A stretch of DNA of 64,000 bases, taken from assembly GCF_000524195.1 (NCBI RefSeq), contig NW_020170444.1, forward strand, positions 126,616-190,615, read 5' to 3'. A model generated the notes under the pieces. It saw nothing but the letters and a program-made list of their open reading frames with translations. It had not been told where the DNA came from and did no database searches. The position numbers were made by a program, and so were the translations under genes. The stretch is from Echinococcus granulosus (taxonomy: Eukaryota; Platyhelminthes; Cestoda; Cyclophyllidea; Taeniidae). The first letter of the stretch is position 1. Each line of letters begins with the position of its first letter. This document shows, in pieces, positions 1 to 11,854 of this stretch.

Positions 1-3000
1 GTACTTTCTGTATCACTTTTTTTATTAAAATGCATTTAGTTTCAATGCTATCTTTGTGTTTGTGTTAAACTGTGTTTATTTCTTCTTTACCAGTTTTATA
101 GAGTAGATTTTTGATAACATTTGCCTTTTTGGACGCTTAACAGTTTAAGGAAGCAAGTTATCATCTTTGAGTCGGTGACTAATTGCTTGACTGAAAAAAT
201 ACTCCGAATAATCTAACAAACAATAATTAATTTACGTATGTGGTAAATTTGAAATAGATACGTTGGAAATCATTACGTTCGAGCGCATTAAGTCACAACT
301 TTGTTGTACCTATTCAGCCAAATTTATGGCTTAGCCGAGGTGAAAAGTGCTGTGAGTACTATAAAATAACTTTATTGAGAAGATATATTACTCTGGCCTG
401 TGCTAGGTATCGAGGACAGAAAGTGCACCGGGACCACGAATGCTTCTCTGCCGGCAGATGATTTTGATGCGACAATAAACTAAGTAGTAAAGAAATGTAA
501 ATAAATGTTAGAAAGTGGTCGCATTGTTTTTGTACTGTTGTAACCACTCGGTTTCAAAACTATTACAAAAAACTAAGCGAGTACTGGATCTCCTACATTC
601 GCTATTTTGAAAAATTCGATAGTCTTTTACAGGAAAAAATAACAATGACCACCCAATAGACCCTTTTTCAAAGCAAAAACCTTATAGCCTTCTCTGTGAT
701 GACGGTGGTTATGCCAGAGTCGATTGCATTTTTAGGTAAAAAAGGGCTTCATTAGGCTTTGCATGAACAAAAGTATCTTTCTTGTGTCAGCCACTAAAAC
801 AACATCTGAGTGAGTCGAGATCAACCACAAAGCAGAAAGAGCACGATTATTTTTAGCGAGATGAGACAACTTCTAAACAAATAATCCTGACAAACCTGGA
901 TAATCTTCTGGGTTAGTACTAAACATGAGACGCAAATTTGTTCTTCCTAATGACGCTGCGATTTTAGCCGACCATGTCAGCTGCCTTTCCCCTTATTACT
1001 TTTTTCGCACAAATTATCTAATTTCCCCAAAGTTACACGGTTATTGAAAAAGTCTTATTTTATACGCAAAGTGTAATGACGTCATCCAGTCTACCCAATT
1101 GCTGCCACCAGAAGAGGTTATAAAGCATTCGACTTTGCAACTAGTTTGGCTACAATCATGCGTGAGAACCAGAGAGTTTTCAGCAGCGTTTAATGACGCT
1201 ATTACGGAGGTTGATTAATGCTGAAGCAAAGAGGCCACGCATTAGAATAGGTAACCTCCTATATTTGAATTAAGGCAGCTTGTAGCACCTTAGCAGCAAG
1301 CCGTTAGTTCAGGGTACACATAAACAAATTCACATTTGTAATTAAGCATACCATAATCACTGCACAAATACACTATGCTTCCTTCACATTGTGATTATCT
1401 ATAATTTACTAGTTAGAAGGACATATACTTATAAGAAGAATTGGTTAAAGGTTCCAAATTTCTGTTTTCTTTCTGAACCTTATTCAACCAGTGCTTTTAG
1501 TTTAATTTTAAAGTAAATAGCAATACTTGCCTCCAAAATAATTACTAATTCTACAGTGTTCTTTATGGAACGCTCGTTACGATGGGAAATTCGTAGTTTG
1601 TGGAAAATGGAAAAATAAGCAGAGGCTCTTTCCGACTGAAAATTATAATTTCATGCCTTATTTCTTCCTCGGCAAAGAAACTTAAGGATATTTGTTGTCG
1701 GTTTAGATATTGAGAAAGGATTTGTGATGTAAATTGGCATGACGTCCAGTTAAGTATTTGTAATTAACAAAGCGAACATGATTTGTGTTTGCTGACAAAA
1801 GTTGTTTAGAATTACAGTAAAGACCCGAAGGCAGGTTTAGTTTTACGATGCTGACGTGTAACTTTTATGTATTTAGCTGATTATTTTAATACAGACACTT
1901 TTAAACATTTTAGAGGTGTATAGAAGGCTATATATGGTTTTGTTCTGTCTAATGCTTAAATTTATTGAATTATTTAGTTTCCCTTAATTTTGTAAAACTG
2001 TAAGAAAAGCTTCATGTCTGCTCGTACCTGTATAAAATTCCTCCTTGATGTCACGGGAAAAGCGTATTTGATTACCTTTTTAGGATTTCATTATGTTAGC
2101 TTTAATCGAAGCACTTTGGTTCGCCTTCCGATTTATAACCGCAAAACAACTAGATCTTGAAATCGCTGTGAATTTTTTCGCGTTTTAAGAATTATACCTA
2201 AAGTCTGACTACAGTTTTCCATTGGACACGGACGAGTGCTGAGCGCTTGGGCATTCGCTGAGCCCATGTGACCATCTCTAAGAGAGTAACATCTCTCTTA
2301 CACGAGCCTTATAAAGCTAAACTTTGTGAATGACGATTATTTATATCGCTTTCCGCCCACAGTTGAAGATAAATAAGTCAATCGCGCCATGGCCTGTCTT
2401 GCCGACACTGGGGTTAATAGAAAGGTTTAAGAAAAATGCTTTTATTTGTGACTTTTAATGACATGAAACGCACTTTATAGTGAACATTGTGGAAAGATGA
2501 GTATCAACCTATTTAGGTACACCTTTATGCCCTCGTGAGCAGCACGCTTTTAATCATGTTCCGAGCTTCCCTGAAAAACGCTGATATTCTTTCTTTAGTT
2601 AAATACGCTCGCAAAATATCTTGATTCAACGATGTTATAATTACTTCCCGAATGAACTGGTGCCTCAGTTTTTGAATTGGAAATAATCACACAGAACGTA
2701 TATTCCAGAGGCAAGAGGTAATAAAATACTCTCATAAAATTCGAAGTCCTTGTTTAGGGACAAAAATAATTCCGCCATTTTTGCTTTTCTCACCTATTTG
2801 CAGACGTTTACATGCAGTCACAAAATCATATTTTTTTCTCCAGCATTTAGAATCCAGTAAGAGGATCTTATGCCTCGTACTGCCATAAAACTTACCTGTA
2901 GAAAGGCCTTATACCACACTCTAGAATGGGAGGAGGACAAGAGCTTCTTTTCATCCCCTTACCCATCCACTTCTTCATCTTCATCTTCTGCATTATCTTA

Positions 3001-4086
3001 CCCGAAATTTCTCCTATGGATGCTTTTCAGCTGTTCTCGACAATAGCATCGGACAATTGCATGACGGGCTGAATGGACGACTTATGGGTAAGGTGTGATG
3101 GAAGCTGCGGTGGCTACGTTGCAGTTTTCTGCTCCTGCTGGTAAAACATTGGGTGCAAATAGAATTTGCGAAAGGATTGCATCTCTTCAAGAGAGAACTA
3201 GATCTCCAATTGCAAATATGGTTAATTTCACCACTGATATTTATTACAAAGCAATATGGAAATTCATCTGTTTGCCTTATCATGGATTTTGGAGTTTACA
3301 AAAGTCAAATATAGAGGGGTCTGGTGTTTTGCATGGGTATTCCCTGTCTCTTACTAGTAGATTCAGCTTTGGCAAATAATTGTAATCGTAAAAAGAAAAA
3401 CATGAGAGAATTCAGTTGGCATTAATCGTCACCACGTGAGATCCGGCAGCAGCGTTTGGTGTGGTTAGCATTGGGAAAGAAGTAACAGGAGTGTAAGAAT
3501 ATTCTGCTTTACAGGAATCCCCTTACCCCATGCAACTCAGTTAATTAAAGTTGACCCCAACTATTTCGTTTTCACTTGCTTTGAGACAAGGTAAACCAGT
3601 GCCTTGAGTTTACAAAAGATATGATTAGCTTCAAATTGTAACAAGTATGCCTGTAGTTTAACATAGTCCTCCGCTTCACTTCGGCACTGATCTCAGTGTT
3701 TCACTGTTACTTGGAAAGCTTTAGGATGAATGGAATCTTTAATGCCCCTGAATCGCCCCCTAGGACAACTTCATGCCTTGGTACTCGGAGCGCGTTAACT
3801 TGTTGAAGTTGTAAATGGATGTGAATGATGACCCGGCCTTTACTGCCTCCAAAGGGAAATTGTTCACTTATACAACTTCACCACATGACTGATTATGCAT
3901 TGATAAGATATTCGGGATCAGCCGTCCTTCACAACGGCACCAAGTTCGTGTTTCCACTTGTTGTAAAAATTACAAAAGAGACAGCTTGACCGAGAAGAAG
4001 ATTATACACAGGGATAAACAAATGCGATTAGTAAAAAGTCAATGAATATAAAATTCTAATTCTTCTACTGGTAGATCAAAGTCAAT
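1..4086. other. Gene-poor AT-rich stretch with one possible exon
   Basis: I find no recognisable gene in this stretch. The only part that looks coding is plus-strand 3031-3087. It is preceded by a good acceptor (pyrimidine tract ending ttttcag) and followed by the donor gtaagg, and encodes VLDNSIGQLHDGLNGRLMG in phase 1-1. A second open stretch in another frame follows (3104-3230, with ATLQFSAPAGKTLGANRICE), so the pair could be an exon plus a chance frame, or a broken gene. A TCTTCA-type short repeat lies near 2970-2990. Nothing else could be supported. Confidence 0.25.
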
Positions 4087-5825
4087 TCACAGTAAAATCA
4101 GCATCCAAACAAAGCTTGAGTAGTCTCTGCGTCGAATCAGTGTGTACTGCGTTTGCCGCAGTCCATCCTGAAGCATCCGCTGAGGACTGCTTTTGGCCAA
4201 TGTCCGGTACCGATCAGGCGACTTATCACGGACATGACTGTCTCCATTTTCCTCGTAGAATTGACCCTCGTCAAAGCGGGCTCGCTGAGGGCGGTGATGG
4301 ATGTAGAGAACTCGCTTATAGAGATCGTCATCTTCACCACCCCAGCCTTCAAAAGAGTTCGAAGCGCCATTCATAGCCTCTAAATGGGCTCGTGTGAAGA
4401 GGGTTATGCCGCCAAGAGTGTTGCGATACATTCTGTGTGTTTGGTTAAAGAAGGACACATGAGTCGAAAGCCTGATGCACTAGTTCTGCAAATTTCAATG
4501 CGGTGGATTGATTCGACAAAGTGGCCAAAGATGGTGCTGTTGTTTAATATTCTGCTGTTGCCAAGGTTGATGTCACTAGCCTTATTGTTGTAATTTAGTA
4601 GAATTTTGTTTTTTGGATGTTGCTTTTCAGCTTTATGTCCACAACGGCCTCTGGGTTTCTTCTAGCTTTGTCTATACTATTTCCACGGCATTAACTCATT
4701 AACAATAGTAGCTTAATTTTGAAATTGACATCTTTTTAAGAGTTTCTTTCTGAACGAAAAGTAGTTTGCAGCATGATAAGAAAAACCTGGTGTAACAGAA
4801 CAACACGTATTGTGATAAGATATACTAGTCAATGTTATGTCAAACAGCCTTGTTGGCTTTGTGAGAAATTGAATTATGAAGTGATTTCTTTTAAAACATT
4901 AACGACTGTTTGAGTGCCCTGTTAATGGCAGTGTAACGGGACGTATCAGATGCATTTTATTTTAAATGTACAATACGGTCCCTATCACCGGAACTTCGGG
5001 GACAACTCACACCCTGATATAGCCAACAGCTATTGTAAAAAACATAAAATGGAGAGTTATGTGACGTGAACATCCGATTCATCAGGTGATTCAAAGCAGA
5101 AAAGTCAAAATATTACAGCAAGTGACTAATGAACAACCTATTTTTAATTTTTAGCACTGTGCTGCTAAGCAGGCTGAATCAGTGTTGCTTACAAAGCAAA
5201 CAAATGTTTAACTGACTTACGGCTTTCCACCTTTTTTATAGTGCACATAACGTAGAAGTTGATGTGGTCGGAAAAGGCAGTAATATGGCGTCTTCATGCT
5301 GACAGGAAGCTTGTCCACATCATGAAATGCAAAACAGGAGCAGCCGTATAACCGGTCACCTGGTTTGGCATTAAAAATTTCCCTCAATGCCGCGTTAAAT
5401 AATTTTGCCCTATTGAATCGTGATTTTCCCACTTGCTCAGTTACCAGAATTTCGTATGGAGTGCCAACGATCCGCATATACGGTGTCATGTGAAGCAGAA
5501 ATATAAGGAGATCCAGTTTTCGGTTGCGATAAGGCACGAGTATGATTACCTTTTCACCAAGGGGATAATCCAATTGGGGAGGGGTAAGGTTTCTCGCGCG
5601 GTCTTCAGAGAGTTCATCAATTTGTTTAAGACTCATGGAAGCAAAGTAGTGTCGTTTACCCAGCGCTACAGAGTCTTTTGGATTGAGGATGACAGCTCTG
5701 GGGCCATTTGAAAACTGATTAAACAGTTGGAACTGAAGAATAACTCCGTAACCAGCTACACAAAAGAGAAACACAAAGCCGCCGACGCAGAGGAGAGTAG
5801 CAACTTTGCGCAGAGACCTATGCAT
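4087..5825 (-). CDS. Beta-1,4-galactosyltransferase, two exons
   Basis: Golgi glycosyltransferase family 7 enzyme, expected to transfer a hexose from UDP-galactose (or UDP-GalNAc) to terminal GlcNAc or a related acceptor. Exon 1 is 5825-5221 and exon 2 is 4432-4087. The 788-base intron has donor gtaagt and acceptor cacag in phase 2, giving 316 residues. Residues 1-8 are a short basic cytoplasmic tail and about 9-30 a single signal-anchor helix (type II membrane protein). Family motifs follow in order: LVPYRNR (96-102), FNRAKL (137-142), FHDVD (167-171, with the metal-binding DVD) and GWGGEDDD (231-238). The FNRAKL motif and the cysteine after DVD favour the B4GALT1-6 branch over B4GALT7. The acceptor sugar cannot be told from sequence. 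The C-terminus has DGL..TQY as in B4GALT1, followed by the stop TGA. Confidence 0.93.
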
Positions 5826-6495
5826 TTCGTTAAAACGGGTCCTGTGAAATTCAATTTAGCAGTAAGCACCCAATCGACACTCCATCCTCGCATTGGCTCC
5901 TCCAACGCCTCTTGTCTCTTTGCAGTTGGTTGCGGAGGCTATAAAGCCTTAAAATGCGGGACTAAAGAGTAGGTGTGCAGTGGTGTGAAATTAATTAAAA
6001 AAGCACAGATTCAACCCGTCATTCTTCTTATTATGAGTGTAGAATTGCCAAATGCAGTTGAAATATTTTGCGTACCTATATCATCGGTAATATCACCGAA
6101 CTTTGACAACCGTATCTGAAAGATAGTCATAAATGAAAATGTTAAATTGCCTCTCAAAACAAATCAAAGGAAATTTTCTAGTTACTTTGAATAATCCGTA
6201 TTCGAGAAACATTATTGTTTAGCACAATCCCCATTTTCTTCTCTTCTCGGGCTTTCATGTCCTTTAAAAGAGGAGTTTGATTTGATTAAAACATGCTTGT
6301 TAAGTAGAGTCAATAAGAATAGGTACAGGTTTGGGGGATCAGGAGTCTGACGAATTCCCTGCTTCGGCAGATTTCACCCACTCATCCATTACGAGATTTG
6401 AGTTGACTGCCTGCTTCCTCTTAAAAGGGTCCATTTTAAATACCATAAGCTCTACATACGTCCCTCGTCTTTTTAGCTCCATTTTCTGTGCTCCC
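5826..6495. other. Upstream flank of the galactosyltransferase
   Basis: Non-coding flank between the start of the minus-strand galactosyltransferase and the 3' end of the retroelement remnant. It should hold the transferase promoter and leader, but I see no convincing TATA box or long terminal repeat. The small open frames here have no coding character. Confidence 0.4.
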
Positions 6496-9112
6496 CTACG
6501 GGTTTCCTTCAAATTTGCCACTCGGCGATTTTCTTCCTTTAGTTAGTGCCCAAACTTCGACATCGAATCCGATTGGTGATGTATCTTTGCATAGTTCTTC
6601 TTTGTTGTGGTAAAGAGTTATTGGCTGGGCACGAAGTTGTGCGCTGCAGATGAGGCAATTTGTAGGCGAGAGCACTTTCACTACTAGGAACGGATCTTTG
6701 CTTCAAGGTTAATGGGAAGGTTGGGGGGGATCGGCTTGTATATTTGCACTAAGTCTCCTCCATAGGCGTTAGTTTAGCTGCGTTTGCCGTTTTATTTCTT
6801 CTGTCTGATATAAGACGGTCGTAAGTGTCTACGTGTGACGTTACGATGTTTTCCTATGCATTCTTTCAGACACAGCAAGTACTCTTGCACATTGTTGGTT
6901 GCCGCTTTTATGTTTGGCGGAGAGTTATAGAAAGACCCTCCCATTTCATGACTTGTGAGTATCTTGAACGGTGAATCGTGTGTTGATGTATGGACTGTAG
7001 CCCTGTACGTCATGTGCTTAAATCCCAGTCTTCTGGTTGAACATTTGCCATGCTGACAAATTCACTGACTGAAGAAAGCTAAAGCAACCAATTCAGCGTC
7101 TTGTCTTCTTGGATTTCGCCTCATTTGATTTTCTGAAATAGTCTCCCACTACCAGAACACATCGGTTTCCTCTCTTGAAAGGCGGTAGTAGACCTATAAT
7201 GTCTGTACCTGCTCTTTCCTCTGGGAAACCCATGGGCATAGGCTGCAGTGGTACGATTGCTTAAGAGTGAGGCCATTTAAAGCTGCTGGGAGAGATACAG
7301 GTTCAGCAGAAGTCTAGTAAGTATGGGGTGAGCAAGGGCCGCCAGTACCTTTCACTCGAGGCATCTACCGTCCTCTCTTTACCCACGTGGCTCAGCTGCT
7401 AGTGTAACTTAAGGAATTGTTTGTACAAATAAGACAGGGACCGCTAGGCGCTTAGGAGATTCGACGCTTTCTTGGTACCATAAAACCTCACCTTTAGAGA
7501 GAGTTTCGACAATCCTTACCATATTCATCTGGCAGCTTTGCTCGATGGGGTCATCCCTTCCGCTGTGAGTTTATAAGAGGATGTGGGGAACTTCTCGTAA
7601 ATCAGAGCCAAATCAGGACCGGTACTCCGCGCAATTCTTCAATGATTTTCAGTAGAGTAGCTCAAAAGTATGGTTCTCACTAAGACATCGTCTGTTTCTG
7701 CCAAGATAGAGCATCGGCAATGCTATGCGTATTTCCTTTTTGTATTGAATCGTGGAATCATATTTCTGCAAAACTTCGTACCAATGTGCAACCGGGCGGT
7801 CAGCATCCTTCAGTGCTTTTACCCAGTTGAATGCTTGATGATCCGTTCTTACCATAAACTTCCTCGCCATCAAGTAGTGTCTGAAATGTCTAGCCATTGA
7901 GCAGATAGCTAACAGCTCATGATGCATTGCTTTTTTTCTGTCCCTTTTTTTGCTGAGTCTAGTACTCGCGTAGGCAATGACGTGTTTCTTTCCTTTTTTG
8001 TCCCTTCGTGAGAGTACATCGTTCACGTCTGCATCGCTCGAATCCGTGCTCAGTAGGAACGTTGGGACGCTCGATTTAATGTTGGGTAATGCTAGAATCA
8101 GTGCAGAGCAGTGCATTCGTTTTGGTTCTTTAAACACTTTATCTTACTTTTTCTCCAACTTGATTATTTTGCCTGCTTTAGTGTTAATATTTGCAACGGA
8201 TTGGCGAGCTTAGCAGAACCTTTAACAAAACGCCTGGAGTAATTTGCTCTTTCTGATTAGTTGTTGTTGACCATGTCCTCACTTGATTTGCATGGTGTCC
8301 AGTGACTGTCATCCCATCTGACGAGTGTGTGAGTCCCAGGAAGGTAATTAAGCATTACAGAAAACTTCATTTCTTCAGGTTTGGGATCAATTCTGCGTCT
8401 AGCGGACAGTCGAATACTAGTCTTGGGTTGGCGTTATGCTCTCGAATATCTCTACCAAAGATGCGAATATCATCGAGGTATATTATACAGTGCTTTTGGG
8501 AATAAACTAATCAATGCTGTTTGCGTTGAGTGAAATGTTTATGTAGGGTAATGGGAATGCGTCCTTCTTAGTTGCGGTTTTCAGTTCCCCCTAGCCAGTG
8601 CACAATCGGAGGCTACCATCGTTCTTCTTTACCAGTGCAATTGGAGAGCATCATGTTAATTGTGATGGTTTTGTAACTTCTTCTGATGGAGGAGGTGGAA
8701 TACGTCTGGGTGGTTGCCAGATGGGTATCGTATGCTTGGCGGTACCTGTTCGTCCCGGCTTAGCGCCTTGCTATGCAAATACTTTCGTGTGCCTAATCAG
8801 AAACTGGCGAAATTCTACCCTCTAGTCATCAGAAATGTGAGTCAGGTGTGCGCGAAGGTCATCTAAGTTGTTTATGGGGATGACTGCAGCTTAAAAAGGA
8901 GATCCGCAGATGCCACCTGGGTCTTCTTTCAATAGCAAACCATCTGTGTTGGTTTCATTGCACCGGTGGGTAGAAAAAGTGCCTTCCTCAAAATTTAGGG
9001 CAGCTTTGGTGTAACGTAGTGAATCAACACCAAGTATCGCGTCACAAGCCAGCTCTGGACATTTAACGCATTTCACTATTAAAGCTTCTTTTCCTATGCA
9101 GACTCCCAACAA
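6496..9112 (-). mobile_element. Decayed Ty3/gypsy LTR retrotransposon
   Basis: Minus-strand remnant of a gypsy-type pol polyprotein, domains in the usual order. The end of the aspartic protease (9112-8891) has CDAILGVDSL. The reverse transcriptase carries the catalytic YLDD at 8480-8469. RNase H spans about 8137-7690, with DSSDADVNDVLSRRDKKGK, AYASTRLSK, HELLAI and TDHQAFNW. The integrase core is near 7230-7110 (GTDIIGLLPPFKRGNRCVLV then DYF). The integrase C-terminal part is at 7013-6792 (YRATVHTSTHDSPF), with a GPY/F-like tail at 6681-6500 (VVKVLSP, then QPITLYHNK). Domains sit in different frames separated by stops, so the copy cannot make a polyprotein. I could not find flanking LTRs, a primer-binding site or a convincing gag. 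It is described here only as a fossil. Confidence 0.88.
7649..8137 (-). pseudogene. RNase H domain remnant of the gypsy element
   Basis: The longest surviving open frame of the element, about 162 codons. It covers the end of reverse transcriptase and the RNase HI domain that would degrade the RNA strand of the replication hybrid. The first acidic catalytic position is visible in LSTDSSDADV and the glutamate in MHHELLAI; TDHQAF matches the last conserved acidic motif. The frame has no start or termination of its own and is embedded in a pol region broken by stops and frameshifts on both sides. Confidence 0.85.
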
Positions 9113-11043
9113 CGTTTTCCCTTTTACAAGAATCTCCCTTCCTTCTGCTGAGTGCCCGTTTTATTTGCTCCAAAAGGCAACCTACTCCCAACCCGTTGAA
9201 AAAGGACCAACTATTGAAATCCCTTCTTTTTTACTGGAATTTATACATATTAAATCAAGACGACGCTAAACACACATTATTGTCCTTTTTTATTAAAAGC
9301 GTATATTTAAGAAGCCACATATTTTTCTCGCTCTTGAATACGGTGCTTCTTTGAGAACTGCATTTCTACTCATTTGGTCTCCCATGAACTTTACGGTTAA
9401 TTTTTTTTAAATGCATTATTTACTCTTAGCCAATAAATTGGTTGTATCTGTACATATTCAACTAAAACTATTTTGAGAAGTATTTATAGAGTTTTAAATT
9501 AAAGTAGCAGTGGCAAGAACGATTCGGCTATAGGTAAGAATTCGGAAACGTATAAAAACATAATGAGGAATGAAAGTTTCTGCGAAACTGCTAATTACAA
9601 ATGATTAAACCAAATATTTTTCTACAAATTCGCCAAAGTATTTGAAGATTACTATAGGTTGTTGCCGAAGTAAGTAAGAGCTCTGAGTAATCTCCGTGGC
9701 TTGATTCGTTTCTTTGAGTAAATTTGTTATCCTTTTTTTTCAAAATTCATTAAATCAAACTTTTATTTTCTCTACAATAAGTACAAGTGCAAACCGAAGA
9801 ACTAGTTTTTCACGAGATAACTTGGACTCTTTAATCTCCCGTTTTTTTCGCCTAATGTTGGTCTCGTGGTATATGCCCCTCTCTTTCCAACGTCTTACGT
9901 ACTTTGTTGGTTAAAACGTCTTCATAGGCCGCTCTGGTACCACAACAATAGCTGAGCGGGTTGGTACTGTTTGTATTGTTACAAAAGGATACTTTAGCCT
10001 ATGTTTACCACCAACTTTACAGTCTTTAGCAGCAACTTGCTCCACGAACGATCATTTGAAATTGAGGGTATTCTTCATGATTGGCTAAGTCTACGAAGAC
10101 TTTTTAAAAAAGAGTCATCCTAGCGATGCAGACTTTTGCCAGTCACATGCTTTCTTCAGAGGAGCTGTAGGAGACCAGGTCACCGTCGTTCTTGGGTAAA
10201 TTTGCTTCCTATAATATTCCTGTAGAAATAGTGTATAACTAATATTAACTCCAAATGACATTCAGATACCGTTAAATAATAAGTAAGTTAAGAGATGAAG
10301 GGGGACGAACATATAAGTATCAGAATATTACCATTTACTAAGTATTGTAAACGGCGTTTCAATGGAAGTTGACTAGCTTTACCAGTGATTTATCAAGGCA
10401 GTCTCCTTCCTATAAATCTCGATAGCGGGAGTTTCATTGTAATCGACAATACAAGTGGTTTAACAGAGTATTTTTCCTGGGTGACAAAAATTCATTTAAC
10501 TGATAATGTGATAACCATTACTGGGGTTCATCAATGGGAAATATTGAGAATGACGTGTAAAATGGATCGAAATAACAAAGTGGACGTACTTTAATGTAAA
10601 CAGCATAAATGTCAATGCTCTGCAATTTATTTTTAAGAGTTTGATCAAATTTCATTATTTCATCAGAATTATTCTCTACTTAATAGGTTCATGTGCTGAT
10701 TTTAGCATGAGAAATGCGTTTACTGTAATTTAAAAGGCATTCAAACTCATCCTTTACCTGAGAAATGCAATTTTGTATAAGGTTCAAATTAAAGTAATAC
10801 CGCAGTGCTTGCTCAAAACAAAGTTTATTTCAAGTACTGAAAATAACGGTAAAATATTTATTTCTTTCTTTCCTGTGTTATCAGAGAGAACTAATTGGTT
10901 GCAAATCGTCTCCCATAATGCCTCGAAAAATGCTTATAACTAGGTTCTGCCAATGACAAATAGGGATTCGTCTCAATTCCTGTATGGTTTTATAAAATAT
11001 ATCATTAAAACCCGTAATTTGATACCAAATCCACTTTATATAG
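9113..11043. other. Unassigned region upstream of the gypsy remnant
   Basis: If the element were complete its gag would lie around 9.2-10.3 kb on the minus strand, but I cannot recognise gag or a zinc knuckle. On the plus strand one frame runs from 9714 to about 10200 with only two internal stops, including DFLKKSHPSDADFC at about 10100-10140. On the minus strand the same bases contain short protein-like runs too. Another open plus-strand frame is 10385-10594. None matches a family I know; decayed transposon sequence is the simplest reading. Confidence 0.25.
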
Positions 11044-11854
11044 GTCTATTCTGTATTCTTCAACCATGTAAAGAAGCTAATAAGGATAATTTTTGTATCA
11101 AAAACGCCGAGTTTAGCCCAGGTAAGTTGTCCGCAAATTGCTAAAGCATGTTTTGATTATATGAGACATTGGCACTTAACTGTAGAGTACAGTCGTAACG
11201 CGAAAATGCTCGCAAATGCTGAAAAATCTTAAGTTTCACTGATTTAGCTCATAGGTGGTGAATAACTCAAATCACAACGCCATTCCCGTCCTTTTGGGGA
11301 ATTCTAAAATTTTTGTTTTAGAAACTCACCCAACTTTCCATGTGTCGACCGGTAGTGGTGTTGTGCCCGCCACCGCTGATAAGGAGCGGCGTCAGAACAA
11401 CGGAGTGGAAGGCCACAAAGCTTGGTACATATCGGTTGAGGAACCGTCAAATGGCTACTACGATTGAACTATATGTCGCCGTAATGGTAAAGAATGTGGT
11501 TTGCTTAAAAGTGGAGCAGTCTTTACACAGACACTGCCCTTGCCGATTCTGCCAGCACCTTCACCCTTCTATTGTTCACTCCAACACTCAGTTTCGCTTC
11601 CCGGAATTTCCTAAGCTTATTCTGTCCCTCTCTCTAACCTGTTTCGTTTCTCCTCGGACCAGGTTCCTTTGATGACACCTTTTCAGTCAGATTTGCTCCA
11701 CTACAGTGATGAAGATAAGGCAAGGATGTTAAGAACCAACGCCTCAATGAAGGAGGTAAAATTTTCCACGAACTTTTAGATAGAATCGCATAGACTAATA
11801 CCACTTTCGGTGTTCCTTTTAAAGCCGTCGATGGATCTATACAGGGAACTTTAG
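11044..11854 (+). CDS. Possible 3' exons of an unidentified gene
   Basis: Three plus-strand segments have matching splice signals and phase 0 joins: 11044-11121 (after tatatag, before gtaagt), 11663-11755 (after ggaccag, before gtaaaa) and 11825-11854 (after ttaaag, ending TAG). Joined they would end in DLLHYSDEDKARM, then LRTNASMKEPSMDLYREL and a stop. The second exon is the most convincing because its codon content looks like real protein. I do not recognise the product. The 5' part of the gene was not found; the first segment may be spurious. The last intron would be 69 bases. Confidence 0.3.

Noticed and set aside
3014..3283. An 89-codon minus-strand frame
   Set aside because: The plus strand of the same bases has the better exon signals; the minus translation shows no motif.
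4116..4383. Plus-strand open frames over the galactosyltransferase second exon
   Set aside because: They are antisense shadows; the minus strand carries the GWGGEDDD motif and consistent splice sites.
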